This document shows, one piece after another, positions 32,310 through 43,585 of a DNA stretch of 64,000 nucleotides. Under the pieces are notes generated by a model that saw only the letters and a list, made by a program, of their open reading frames with translations, did no database searches and had not been told where the DNA came from. Numbering within the stretch: the first letter of the stretch is position 1; each line of letters starts with the position of its first letter. The translations under genes and the position numbers were made by a program. This DNA comes from Acanthococcus lagerstroemiae (lineage: Eukaryota; Arthropoda; Insecta; Hemiptera; Eriococcidae): assembly GCA_031841125.1 (NCBI GenBank), contig CM063112.1, positions 23,958,603 to 24,022,602 of the forward strand, written 5' to 3'.

Positions 32310-33625
32310 GTACACATCTGTGAAAGAAAAAATACGTGACGTCATCTCTTTTCAGTCCTTTTGCAAGTCATAGGACTGAAAAGTGTCTTCTGCGCACGTG
32401 CCATAGCGTTTACAAACGCAGCTGCGATCTATCGTGATAACGTGAACTTTCAATCTGCAAACTGAGACTGTTAAACCGTTGTTTCGATGCATGTGTAATA
32501 CAAAATAGTATATTACACTGCAAGGATTGAAAGCGAGCTTTATCACGCTGAGTGCGACTGTTAGCGGAGCAAGCCGAAGGCGAGTGAAGCTAGTCGTGCG
32601 GAGGCGTGATAACTCGCTTCAATCCTTGCATTGTAAGATATTTTGTATTACAAATGCATCGAACAGCTAATTGTACCTAGATTGTACACATCTGTGAAAG
32701 AAAAATATGTGACGTCATCTTTTTTCAGTCCTTTTACAAGTCCTAGGACTGAAAAGAGTCTTCTGCGCATGTGCCGTAGCATTTACAAACGCAGCTGCGA
32801 TCTATCGTGATAACGTGAACTTTCAATCTGCAAACTGAGACTGTTAAACCGTTGTTTCGATGCATGTGTAATACAAAATAGTATATTACACTGCAAGGAT
32901 TGAAAGCGAGCTTTATCACGCTGAGTGCGACTGTTAGCGGAGCAAGCCGAAGGCGAGTGAAGCTAGTCGTGCGGAGGCGTGATAACTCGCTTCAATCCTT
33001 GCATTGTAAGATATTTTGTATTACAAATGCATCGAACAGCTAATTGTACCTAGATTGTACACATCTGTGAAAGAAAAATATGTGACGTCATCTTTTTTCA
33101 GTCCTTTTACAAGTCCTAGGACTGAAAAGAGTCTTCTGCGCATGTGCCGTAGCATTTACAAACGCAGCTGCGATCTATCGTGATAACGTGAACTTTCAAT
33201 CTGCAAACTGAGACTGTTAAACCGTTGTTTCGATGCATGTGTAATACAAAATAGTATATTACACTGCAAGGATTGAAAGCGAGCTTTATCACGCTGAGTG
33301 CGACTGTTAGCGGAGCAAGCCGAAGGCGAGTGAAGCTAGTCGTGCGGAGGCGTGATAACTCGCTTCAATCCTTGCATTGTAAGATATTTTGTATTACAAA
33401 TGCATCGAACAGCTAATTGTACCTAGATTGTACACATCTGTGAAAGAAAAATATGTGACGTCATCTTTTTTCAGTCCTTTTACAAGTCCTAGGACTGAAA
33501 AGAGTCTTCTGCGCATGTGCCGTAGCATTTACAAACGCAGCTGCGATCTATCGTGATAACGTGAACTTTCAATCTGCAAACTGAGACTGTTAAACCGTTG
33601 TTTCGATGCATGTGTAATACAAAAG
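32310..33625. repeat. Tandem repeat, 373-bp unit, 3.5 copies
   Basis: GTACACATCTGTGAAAG starts units at 32310, 32684, 33057 and 33430. Copies 2-4 are nearly identical; copy 1 differs at several sites. Each unit has TGTGACGTCATC (a perfect TGACGTCA palindrome), CTGCGCATGTGCC and a palindrome of about 185 bp. The last copy stops inside the palindrome at about 33625. Confidence 0.95.
32482..32666. repeat. Palindrome within the 373-bp unit
   Basis: CGATGCATGTGTAATACAAA ... TGCAAGGATTG ... GCGAG is mirrored by CTCGCTTCAATCCTTGCA ... GTATTACAAATGCATCG with few differences. Arms about 65-70 bp, spacer about 50 bp. Copies repeat at about +373 and +746. Probably an inserted MITE that was later amplified with its flanks. 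Confidence 0.85.
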
Positions 33626-34003
33626 TTATTCCTGCTACGCTCTATCTACGAGATATTATCTGTTCAACGTGAGCAACACTTGGGCCCTTCTCACTTGCGC
33701 AGGTTTTTCGTCAACTTTTTCGTACTTTCAAGATCAAAAAACATACAGCAGGACCCGAATAGTAGATTACATGTCAGTGTGTGAATCGCGTTTGCACTCA
33801 CACACTGATACGTTGTATATTTTTTGTAATAGTAGTACTTAGTAGAAGTAGGATGAAATATTTACTTTCATCCCCGTTTTTTCGGCGTTCTCTCAATACA
33901 TGCCCGTTCATTTGCCGTTCTCGTTCAGACAATAAATTAACGATTTTCAGCATCGAACTCGAGTACTGAAAACGATTCTTTCAATTCACTATTACGAAAA
34001 AAG

Positions 34004-35808
34004 TAGTGCTGTCAATTCAACTCGATTAATCGATTATTTTTTTAAAAAATCGGCAACGTTGTTGAATCGATTAATCAATCGATTTTAATCGATTCAACTC
34101 GACGCGATTAATCGACCTATTTTAATTGATTCCATTTGACACAATTAATCGACCGATTTTAATTGATTCCATTTGACACAATTAATCGACCGATTTCCAT
34201 CGAGTCAACTTGATGCAATTCAACTGGATTCGACTTGTATAGTTAGAATACTTATTAGTTATCAGTCACGAATCGATTCGGCCCATTTAAATCGGCTCGA
34301 TTTGATTCAATCAAAAGTTAGTATAAAACACAAAGCATGAGGAATCAAAAACTTTATTTCGGTATGTTATTTATTTAAGAACCAAAAAGCAAAAAATCAT
34401 AACACTAAAGTTACTCACTCACAAAACAGTCTGTTCATCCAGTTACGTGTTGCCAGGTGGGGCGATTTTGCGCCAAATGGGCGATTTTGAAATTGGCTGG
34501 GCGTTAAAAAATACTGTCGGGCGATGTGTAAAAATTGTGGCGATTTTTAGGCAGAATGCGTGACTTCTCTCTTTTCCTGAGTCTTGAAAAAATCAAAAAA
34601 GAAGTTTAATTAATTAAAAAAGAAACTGTGCCCAAAATTGACTGGGACGTTGCGTAAAATTTTGAATAGGTCAACTTACAGCACTGCTGATTGTGAAAAA
34701 GCCTAAGAAAAAAGACCTAAAAAGTATGGAGTTTTTAGTACTTTTTCATAAAACTAGACTGAAAATTGATAGCGGTAGCGATATCAGTCTATCGATGGTC
34801 GATGGCATCGATGAATATATACCAAAATTTTGTCGACACGAGGAGAACAGGCTTATCACGCAATTGTGTTGGCTGCAGACTGCAGTCTGGTCCAAGAAAA
34901 AGGTAAACAAAAATTTCCAATGAGAATCTCCATAAGAAAAATAAGGGCTTGAAAATTTCACATATAATATTATATAACAAGGGGACCTACGTTAAATATG
35001 TGATGCTTGTAGTCGTGAAGTACACATTCACTACATTATGGACATATATTGCAAATTTTTATCTTCTCCATTTCTGAAATATTTGCAAAATAGCAGAACG
35101 ATATTTTGTCTTATCGTAAATTCAATGTAAAAAAAATTGTTTACATTTTCCTTGGACCAGCCTGCAGCCTGCTACAATTGCGTGCTGTTGCGTGTTAAGC
35201 GCGTGCTGTTGCCTGATAAGTGATGAGCGCGTTTGTGACAGACTTCCATGCCGCGTGATGTGTAGCGGGTTGCGTTCGCATCGAGGTAACCTTAGTAATA
35301 TATGAATCTTGGGCAGTGGCGATTTGTGGCAATTTTCAACTTTTAACATGGCGACTTTTTTGAAAAAAACCTGGCAACACTGCCAGTTACTCGAAAGAAT
35401 AAAGAAAAATGAAGCATCGAATTCGTTTCATTTCTCCAACTTCGTCTGGGTTCGTCACCGTTCGTCTCGTCAGCAGTAATAAAGGGAAGTGGGGCGAAGG
35501 AGTGAATAAAACTGGATTTAACTTGATTGACTGATCAAGTTAAATCCATTTCTAAATACATGCCAGAACTATAAAATCCGGTACATCTTTTTAATCGACG
35601 ATTTAAAAAATTGGAAGTTTTTAATCGGCTCGATTTTTTTTAATCGACTAGATTTTTTAAATCGACTCGATTTTTTCAATCGATTCAACTTCTGTAATCG
35701 ATTTAAAATAATCGCGATTATAAGATTTGCCGTTTTTCGATTTCTTTTAAATCGATTCAATTTTTAAAAATCGATTAATCGATTTTTTTTTCAAAATCGA
35801 CAGCACTA
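34004..35808. mobile_element. hAT-type element, 1.8 kb, with 8-bp TSD
   Basis: Left end TAGTGCTGTCAATT, right end complement TAGTGCTGTCGATT, flanked by a perfect GAAAAAAG (33996-34003, 35809-35816). Subterminal regions (34014-34330, 35580-35800) are built of repeated TTAATCGATTCAACTCGATT words. A smaller hAT-type element sits in the middle (34447-35382). No transposase, so non-autonomous. Confidence 0.85.
34447..35382. mobile_element. hAT-type element, 936 bp, nested
   Basis: Left end GTGTTGCCAGGT, right end complement CAGTGTTGCCAGGT (the left end lacks the first CA), flanked by CCAGTTAC on both sides (34439-34446, 35383-35390). GGCGATTTT words recur near both ends. Inside, 34857-34912 and 35136-35190 form a further inverted repeat around GCTGCAGxCTGGTCCAAG. 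Confidence 0.8.
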
Positions 35809-35816
35809 GAAAAAAG

Positions 35817-36339
35817 TATTCGCTTTATTATTGATCAACTTCTACAACAGGACTGTAAAATCTATTCTTTATTATTAATTGACTTGTACAGCGTTTCATA
35901 GGGATTTCCGTGAAGACCGCGGTACATATTTTAAAAGGTCTTAAAGCACCTCGGGACTCAATTTTGTTCGGCATTTGCACCGACAACTCGGATATTCCAT
36001 ATTGTAATAATAATAAAAAATAATTTAGTCCAAACTGATGAAACGTATTAAAAATATTTCCTCAAAGCACTCGTGACCGAAATTTTGAAAAATAGACCGA
36101 CTGATATGACGCTGCGTTATCACCAAAAGTTGGACCGGTTCAATTTTCATTGTCATGCTGGGATAACGCAGCGTTAAGAGCTCTAACGCTTTAACGCCGA
36201 AAATGTGAACAACGCTTTTCCCTCGTTGGATTCAAGTTTCTCGACAACGGTGACAGATAGCGCTTCGCGGTTTGAACGACCGTGTAGAGGAGGGTTGCCT
36301 AGTGCCTACATGAGAATAGTCGAAATACGCAAAAGGGCC
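35817..36339. other. Intron stretch without recognised features
   Basis: No coding sequence, terminal repeat or tandem repeat seen. Confidence 0.35.
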
Positions 36340-36540
36340 TAAGTTTCTCAGTGATTGCCGATAAAATCCTTTAAAATAATTGCAGATTTTCTTTAAGACT
36401 TCGAAAGAAAGTCTCCTAAAATCATCGGATATTCATTTCAATGATGTCTGATAAAATTCTTTGAAAATAATCTCAAGTTTTTCCTTAATGTTCTCGATTA
36501 AATTCCTGGGAAATTATCTTGGATAATCAAAGGAACGCCA
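36340..36540. repeat. Fragment of the 45-bp minisatellite
   Basis: Closely matches 19130-19385 (TGCCGATAAAATC, AACTTCGAAAGAAAGTCTCC, AATTCCTGGGAAATTATCTT). One short block of the dispersed minisatellite family, 16 kb from its nearest relative. Confidence 0.8.
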
Positions 36541-38436
36541 TCCGATGTAGTAAGTGCCAAAGGGACCGTGGCGGCTCAGGACTTGGATCAGGTGGAGTTC
36601 AGCTCTGCATGGGACCTGCTTGTCCACTGATCGAGGTCGCGTATTAGCGCTGGAGTCTACTCGCAAAAAATTCTCTTCACATATTGGGAGAAATACCAGA
36701 CTCCGCTAGGGGAGGGCAAATTGTTAGTTTAGGAAAAGTTTAGCTCTCTTTCTAACACCAGCCATATTGGAAATTTCAAGGGGCACTCGACACACAACAT
36801 GTTCGGAAAGATTTTCGAGGTGAAATATTATGTAAATGAAACTATCGCATGGTACATAGCAATCGAACAAATTTATTCTCAAATAACAGACCCGGGGAAT
36901 TTCGAATGCCCAAATTTCAGAGGCGATTCAAACAGGACTGGAAGATGACGGTACTTTATATTACCAGACTAAAATTAGGTCATCGGCGGAAAAGAGCGAC
37001 GGCGATGTGAAAATTCTAAGCAGGCACACCGACAATATTAAAAACAAAAGCAACATTTCCTAGCTTGAAAATGAGAAGCAAAAAACGCATCACCAAAGAC
37101 TCGTTTTTTCATGTTTTCTCTTCCACTACGACAGGCGTTTTAATTAACATAATAAATTCAAAGTAATTTCCCAAAAGTAATACGGCTTCATTTTTTTCCT
37201 CGCCTTTGAGGACACTATTAAATCAACTTGCAAAATTCAATGACTGAAATGAGTCTCAGTGTTGGCTCGACCAAGTGTTCCGATAAATTCTCAGCCTCAT
37301 TTTCTATGACTTTGATTCGTACAATTGGCAAGTCAAGGGCCGTACAAGGGAAAGAAGAAGAAACCTGAGTACACAGGTCACCAAAAAATTTAAGACAGCC
37401 ATTTTCCCTCAACTCTAAACACATCATCTGACTGAGAAATGATCGCACGAGATCGTAATTTCGGAGGGTTCTGGGAACGCTGTCGACGGGTTCCACTGCA
37501 TTTTTCGAGATTTAGATAATTTTGTTCAGTTCTGTGGAAACTGTGACGTCGAATAACTACACCTACCTCGATTTTTTCTTAAATCAACCTCACTGTGGCT
37601 AGTAATAAATAACATAACTCAAGGTTTCCGATCAAGAAAACAAAAATGCTGAAAAATAAATGCAATAATTGGTCTTAGCAAGAAATCAAAAAAAGAGAAC
37701 ACTTTTTGGAATGATTTCAAATCAAGTGACGCGATTTAACGGCTTTAGATGCCGCCGAAACATAGCGCCACAAAACGAGAAGCTGAAATTTTGATTTGGA
37801 GTCATCACCTCAACTAGAATATGTCAATGTTTCTGGATTTTCAACACTCTTTCAGACATGTTCAAGACACTTCAACATTTTTCCAGACTCGTTTGAGACT
37901 ATTCCAGGGCTGATTTCGACTCCTGAAAACTATACAACAGATTTTTTTCGACTCTTTAGTTCAAACCCTCCTCCCGGGAAGGAGATGTATCCATCTCTTG
38001 CTCTGTCCAGATTTGTTACAGCAACCATACATTTTCCATTCTGTGAAGGGGGGAGGGATGAATATCCGAAGAGTTTCCTTGCTCGCTAACTCATGTCCCG
38101 GAAACACTTACATGTTTCAGATCTATTTAAAAGATTTTTTTAAACAGGCTGAGATTTTCAAGACGTTTGTTTGAGACTATTTTAAGGGTTTTTGAGCCAC
38201 TGGAAAAGACATAGTAATGAAGATTAAAATCAATTAAGCACTACTGAAGGGGGAAATGAAGAAAAAGCGATTGCAATAGGCTCGGCTACTAGTAGCCGAC
38301 CTTAAAAATTAGCACAGAGGTACGAAGTGGGAATTTTAGTAGTCATTATGAAACCTTCCTCTCAAATATTCTGCCAGGTCCCGCATGTTGACTTATTTTT
38401 TTTTTTTAAACCTAATCCGCCAATACTAACAGAGTT
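36541..38436. other. Intron stretch; degenerate repeat at its end
   Basis: Nothing recognisable at 36541-37780; a minus-strand open frame at 37218-37496 (92 codons) resembles nothing I know and is probably chance. 37840-38210 holds the same degenerate TTTCAGACATGTTCAAGAC-type repeat as 14000-15700. Confidence 0.35.
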
Positions 38437-38721
38437 CAGGGTAGCCACTTTCTTTTAGAAGGTTTTCTCTGGCTTTTCTCGGTTTTCCAGACCAATTTTA
38501 GAAATTTACCCTAGTATTTCTTCAGCTAGTATCGTACACAACTTGGAGAATACTTCGTAATGAAATATACGTCATTACGATTTACCCTGAAATTTATTTC
38601 ATTAATTCTCATTATTGTCAAAAAGTTCCTTGATTTTGATCAAAATTATAGCATCCCTCAACCTTTCCAGACTGACAAATTTCCTTGACTTATCCCGATT
38701 TTCCAGAAAGTGGCTACCCTG
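38437..38721. mobile_element. MITE, 285 bp
   Basis: Perfect 16-bp terminal inverted repeat CAGGGTAGCCACTTTC. AGAGTT is found on both sides (38431-38436, 38722-38727), possibly a 6-bp target duplication. No ORF. Superfamily uncertain. Confidence 0.8.
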
Positions 38722-38727
38722 AGAGTT

Positions 38728-39217
38728 ATTTCCTAATCTTCTTTACGGCAGTTCTGAAGTACATACAAAAATACTACAAGATATCTTTTGGCTTTTTAAA
38801 TTTTTGTAATATTTCAGATAATTCCACCTAGTTACTTACAAGGACTGTTCCAAAAGTAACTTCGCAGGTTTTACATTTCCACTTCTGAGAACACTGACAT
38901 GACAAAACTGGGGGAATGTGTTTAGTAATTTAGCACGAATTTGCGATAAAAATTAAATCCAGTTTGTTCACACGTGCCAAAGAGATCGCTTTGAAAACGC
39001 GCAGTTTATCGCATATAAAACTAAACTATACGGCGACGGCCAACGGCCTTTATATATCCTGGCGTTATCGGCGAAACTCCTTATCGCTTTCGTTATCAAA
39101 CTTCTATTCTGCTGCTCGAAACGTGTCGATCTTTCTTCGCTTATCTCGAATGTTCGGGATTATTCGCCACAAAGTGATAAAAATTTGGGTGAAGAACGCT
39201 TATATCGTTGCTTCAGA
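38728..39217. other. Intron stretch without recognised features
   Basis: No gene or repeat family recognised between the MITE and LINE-2. Confidence 0.35.
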
Positions 39218-39352
39218 TATGTGTATATTTTTTTTTTATTTACAGCTCTTGTTGGTATTCCGTCTATTTCACAATTCTCTTTGCACATATTGTGCCGAGG
39301 GTAAGACGGGGAAGCGGGCCCCTCCCTGCCCTCAGCCTTCTCTACCCACCCA

Positions 39353-42300
39353 TTATTGGGTATGAGCCTCCCCCAGTTCCCTCACTTTATCCTTCCAGCT
39401 CCTTCTGTCCAGGGTATGTCTTCTCCACATGGGACCCAGCTCCTTGCGGAATTCATCTCGCCAACGGGTCAGCGGTCTACCTATATTCCTTGTGTAGTCA
39501 TACGGGGTCCACCCTTCCACCCTTTTTTCCCACCTTCTTACCCCCAATCTTGAAATGTGGCCCCCGTATCTCCATTTATTTTTCTTGATAACAAGACCCA
39601 GATCTTCTAGGCGTGTTTTGGCCCTGATCTCTTTGGTTTCCACTTTATCTCTTAGCCTCACTCCCAGCATGCTCCTTTCCATTGCTCTTTGAGTAACCTG
39701 AAAGCGCGTATAATTTGTTTTTGTTAATGCCCAAGTTTGAGCCCCGTAAGTTAATACTGGCTGTACACAGCTGCGCCAGACCGCCGCTTTAGTCGTTATT
39801 GGCAAACGGCCTTTGAAAATCTGCCGCGTTTGCCAAAATTTCCTCCATCCACTTTGAATTCGATTTGATATTTCTTTTTCTCTAGCATTATGGAAAGATA
39901 TTTTTTGGCCTAGGTAGTCAACCTCCTTCACCCACTCTATTATTTCGTTATTAATTTGTACCTCTATTTCCTCGGCGTTCGAAAGTAGTTTTGTTTTTTG
40001 TGCATTTACGGATAATCCTGCTATCTCACACGCCTCTAGAAACTCCTCCGCATTCCTTAATAGTTCCGGCAAATTGTTTGAAAGCAGTACAACATCATCC
40101 GCAAAGCGTAGGTTATTCAAAAAGTCGCCCTCAATTTTGACCCCTCTTCCCTCCCATTCCAACGTACGCATCGCTTCCTCAAGCACACAGTTGAATAAGT
40201 TGGGAGACAGCGGATCTCCTTGCCGGACTCCCCTGTTAACAGCAAAGACTCTTCCGGTTTTATCAAGCTTGACATACGCCAACGCTTTTTCGTACATCTG
40301 GCGAATAATTTTGATTACTTTTAAATTAACTCCCTGTGTTCTTAGAGCCTTCCATAAAAATTCATGGTCAACCGTGTCGAATGCTTTTGTGAAATCGATG
40401 AAGAGTAAAAAAGTCTCAAAATTGTATTCATTTGCTTTTTCAATTAGTTGTTTCAAAATAAAAATTTGGTCGATCGTTGATCTATTTTTCCGAAAACCAG
40501 CTTGCTCTCTCGGTTGTTGTTCGTCAAGCTGCTTATACACTCTTTCTTTCAAAATTTTAACAAAGAGTTTGCCAAGATTAGATGTTAGGCTTATAGGGCG
40601 ATAATTTTTAATTTCATCCCGTTTCCCTTTCTTAAATAGTAGAATAATCTCCGCTATTTTCCACTGCGAGGGGATCTCTTCCGTTTCGACAATTTTGTTA
40701 AATAATTTTGTTAATATGGGGGTCAATTCTGCCGCAAATATTTTAATCTGTTCGTTTCCGATTGCATCAGGTCCCGCTGCTTTGCCAATTTTACAACTGC
40801 TAATTGCGTGCCTCACTTCTGACTGCAATATGCAGGGGAATTCGCACTCCATCTCACTTTCAGGCAACCTTACCTGTACATTTGACGAGCTATTTGTACT
40901 TCTCACTCGTTTCTCGTACAACTCTTCGTAGAATTGTGACGCTACTTCAACGATTTCCTCACGCCCGTACACTTTTTTCCCCCGCAGGTCGCGTACACTC
41001 GGAATTAACGCTTTATTTTGGTTGATTTCCCTAAATACTTTTCTTGTTGATCCGCTTGTTGATAAAATCTCCTCAATAATTTTGCTATCAAATTTCCTCA
41101 CATCATTTCTAATTTCTATTTTTATTTTTTTCCTCAAACATACCAAGTCCAGCTTCTCCCTGAAAGACTTACTATCTTTCCTCTCTAGTTCCTCTCTTTT
41201 TTCAATTAAAAGTTTTGTTTCTGCGGATAGTTTGTCATCCGTTTTTGTTTTAACATGTACTTTGCCAAATTCGTTTGTTGTATCCATAATTGCTATTGCA
41301 ACCGAGTCGTATGCCCCCTGCAGGGTAAAATGTGCCCACTCACGCTCAATCTTATCTATTCGTTTTGTAAGCGCTTCCCTGGCAGCCTGTAAAGCATATA
41401 CCGGAATGAGTTTTTCCTTTGCAAACTCTTTTTTACTATTTTTATATCTTACCCTATTTGGAAGGCAAATAGTAGCTCTGCATAACCTATGATCCGAGCT
41501 AAAGCGGAAGCCCGGCAGAACTGTCACATCCTCTACTGCAGACATATCATTTGTAATGAAATGATCAATTTCATTCTTATACTTTCCGCCGGGGGACTGC
41601 CACGTCCATTTCAATTTTTGTTTTTTTGAGAAAAAAGTATTAGCAATCGAAAGGTTCTTTTTTGCACAAAAATCAACAAGTTTTGCCCCATTTACATTTC
41701 TACGACCCATTCCAAACTCCCCCGTATTTTCCAAATGATTTTCTTTTTGTCCCACAATGGCATTCCAGTCCCCCATTAAGAAGTTATAATATTCCCTCTG
41801 CGAGTCCAGTATTAGTTCGAGATCAGCATAAAATTTGTCAGATTCCTCTTGCTCTGCACCGAGCGTAGGAGCATACACTGAAATCACCAAGGCTTTCCTA
41901 TTTTTGCCCACACTTAATTTTAAAAAACATATCCTTTCTGATACCCCCTGGATAACTTCTACGTCCTTCATTATATGTGCCTTAATATAGAAGCCTACCC
42001 CTCTGTACCCTTTCGTTTGGCCGATATGATAGAAGACATACCCCGGCTTTTTGCGCAGCAATGATTCGCCTGTTTTTCTTACTTCTGATAGTGCCAGAAT
42101 ATCCCATTTTATTTTTTCTATTTTTTCTTCGAGTTCATAAATTCTTTCATTGCTCGCAAGGCCTCTGCAATTGAGATATACCAGATTTAATTTTAATCTT
42201 TTTTGAGAATTTTTATCTTTAGCCCAGGAGTCATTATTATTTTTGAACAATTCGCAGGATTGGAAGGATCGGAAAGATTTAGTGAATGAATTTTCCAAAA

Positions 42301-42580
42301 GATTATTTTTATTTGCCAAAAGTTTATTTACCACAGCTTTGCTATCCACTACTTTATGTTTGTTTTCCAAAATATCAATATTAACCAAAGACTTTTTTTC
42401 CTTTTCCTTTTTGTTTTTGATTTTGTTGCTCCTGATCTTTTTGTTATTTTTATTGTTATATTTATTTTTGTTAATTTCGATGGGGGGTTTGCAGCTTGTT
42501 GCCCTCGCAGCTGCTGCAGGCTGTACTGAGGGCAGTTTGGAGTTCCGTCTATCCCCTCTTGCCCCGGCACTTACATTTCG
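39353..42580 (-). CDS. LINE-2 ORF2: endonuclease and reverse transcriptase
   Basis: The open frame follows ORF1's TAA without a frame change and runs to the stop at 39353-39355. Between the TAA and the endonuclease there is no ATG; the stretch is basic and Asn/Lys-rich. Numbering from 42388, the endonuclease covers about residues 68-310 (LNCRG, LSEVRKTG, MGDWNAIVG, NEIDHF, SDHR). The RT spans about 515-800 (KNYRPISL, QAGFRKNRSTIDQ, FIDFTKAFDTV, VRQGDPLSP, FADD at 762). The C-terminus has YGAQTWAL and RPLTRWRDE. It nicks the target and primes reverse transcription. All catalytic residues appear intact. Confidence 0.93.
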   Translation of the reverse strand, partial: RNVSAGARGDRRNSKLPSVQPAAAARATSCKPPIEINKNKYNNKNNKKIRSNKIKNKKEKEKKSLVNIDILENKHKVVDSKAVVNKLLANKNNLLENSFTKSFRSFQSCELFKNNNDSWAKDKNSQKRLKLNLVYLNCRGLASNERIYELEEKIEKIKWDILALSEVRKTGESLLRKKPGYVFYHIGQTKGYRGVGFYIKAHIMKDVEVIQGVSERICFLKLSVGKNRKALVISVYAPTLGAEQEESDKFYADLELILDSQREYYNFLMGDWNAIVGQKENHLENTGEFGMGRRNVNGAKLVDFCAKKNLSIANTFFSKKQKLKWTWQSPGGKYKNEIDHFITNDMSAVEDVTVLPGFRFSSDHRLCRATICLPNRVRYKNSKKEFAKEKLIPVYALQAAREALTKRIDKIEREWAHFTLQGAYDSVAIAIMDTTNEFGKVHVKTKTDDKLSAETKLLIEKREELERKDSKSFREKLDLVCLRKKIKIEIRNDVRKFDSKIIEEILSTSGSTRKVFREINQNKALIPSVRDLRGKKVYGREEIVEVASQFYEELYEKRVRSTNSSSNVQVRLPESEMECEFPCILQSEVRHAISSCKIGKAAGPDAIGNEQIKIFAAELTPILTKLFNKIVETEEIPSQWKIAEIILLFKKGKRDEIKNYRPISLTSNLGKLFVKILKERVYKQLDEQQPREQAGFRKNRSTIDQIFILKQLIEKANEYNFETFLLFIDFTKAFDTVDHEFLWKALRTQGVNLKVIKIIRQMYEKALAYVKLDKTGRVFAVNRGVRQGDPLSPNLFNCVLEEAMRTLEWEGRGVKIEGDFLNNLRFADDVVLLSNNLPELLRNAEEFLEACEIAGLSVNAQKTKLLSNAEEIEVQINNEIIEWVKEVDYLGQKISFHNAREKEISNRIQSGWRKFWQTRQIFKGRLPITTKAAVWRSCVQPVLTYGAQTWALTKTNYTRFQVTQRAMERSMLGVRLRDKVETKEIRAKTRLEDLGLVIKKNKWRYGGHISRLGVRRWEKRVEGWTPYDYTRNIGRPLTRWRDEFRKELGPMWRRHTLDRRSWKDKVRELGEAHTQ

Positions 42581-43585
42581 TTATCTATAGTTGGCTTGCA
42601 TCTGACTCGGCGACTCCATTACTTCTACGTATCGATCCAGCGTTGATTGAGTGTGACTTGGTTCCGACTGGGAATTTCCTCTTGATCTGGGACCAAGACC
42701 ATTATTTGCCGGCTGGTACTGTAGCTGGAATTTCTTGCTGGCTGTTGTCTCGTGCTGTGCTCCTGGGCTGCGTTTGTCCAGGTCTCTCTTGTTTGCACTC
42801 CCACGACGGCACTCAGCATCCGACATTCCCCCTCCGTTTCTCTGCGGCATCTCTTCGAACACTCTCAGGTCCTCCCTACCTCTCAACTTCTTCGATGGCA
42901 GCCCTTCATCCTTCCTTGCAAAAATGTCTCCGTTACTCGACCAAACAAACCGCAGCTTACCGTCATCCCTCAGCTTTTTTGCCTCGCGTAGAATGGCCAC
43001 TGCCGACGGCAGTAGATGTTCACCCACATATATCGGTATCCCTTGGTACGACAGTCGCTTCATTTTGGCCAATTTGATCATCTCCCTTTTTTTATCGTTG
43101 CGGAAGAATTTGACTATTATGTCTGCTGCGCCTCTTTTGCGTGGAAGTCTATGGGCGGCCACAATATCGAACTCGCGTAAATTGACTCCCAGTTCGATCG
43201 CTAGTCGCCGCACTATCTCTTCGACATTTTCATTCGGACTGGTTGGAACTCCGCTAATTAGAATATTGTTCCTACGACTGTATTTTTCTAGGTCATCGAG
43301 CCTGTCCTCTACGTACGTACCGGCATTGTTCAATCTCCCAATTTCGTCTTTTATCTGCAACGAGTCTACTTCCAGGCACTCGACCCGTTTGTTTAGCCCT
43401 CTGACCTCCTCTTTGGTCTCAGTTACATTAACGTTTACTTTGCGGATCTCTTTCAGCAGTAGTTGCAGGTCTATCGTCTCTCCACCCTCTTTGTCACTCA
43501 TATCTGCGGCCTGATCGGAATACGGCGCGATGAACTGTAGAGTGGTGACCCAAAAATTTTTCCAACGCCGGCGCCAAAATCCCAA
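42581..43585 (-). CDS. LINE-2 ORF1 protein
   Basis: RNA-binding protein of the element, up to 334 residues from the ATG at 43585. A second ATG at 43501 (MSDKEGGETIDLQ) is an equally plausible start. Residues about 40-100 are a predicted coiled coil (LLLKEIRKVN ... LNKRVECLE ... DDLE). It continues directly into EKYSRRNNILISGVP, the start of the L1-type RNA-recognition domain. AAHRLPRKRGAADIIVKF and EAKKLRDDGKLRFVWSSNG follow, the conserved C-terminal domain. The tail is low-complexity and polar. It ends at TAA 42581-42583, and the next frame continues in phase. Confidence 0.88.
   Translation of the reverse strand: MGFWRRRWKNFWVTTLQFIAPYSDQAADMSDKEGGETIDLQLLLKEIRKVNVNVTETKEEVRGLNKRVECLEVDSLQIKDEIGRLNNAGTYVEDRLDDLEKYSRRNNILISGVPTSPNENVEEIVRRLAIELGVNLREFDIVAAHRLPRKRGAADIIVKFFRNDKKREMIKLAKMKRLSYQGIPIYVGEHLLPSAVAILREAKKLRDDGKLRFVWSSNGDIFARKDEGLPSKKLRGREDLRVFEEMPQRNGGGMSDAECRRGSANKRDLDKRSPGAQHETTASKKFQLQYQPANNGLGPRSRGNSQSEPSHTQSTLDRYVEVMESPSQMQANYR

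Noticed and set aside
37218..37496. 92-codon minus-strand frame
   Set aside because: No recognised domain, no splice context and no related sequence in the window.
42735..43514. 259-codon open frame on the plus strand
   Set aside because: Exactly antisense to the LINE-2 ORF1; a shadow of the real coding strand. The same holds for plus-strand frames at 40074-41492.
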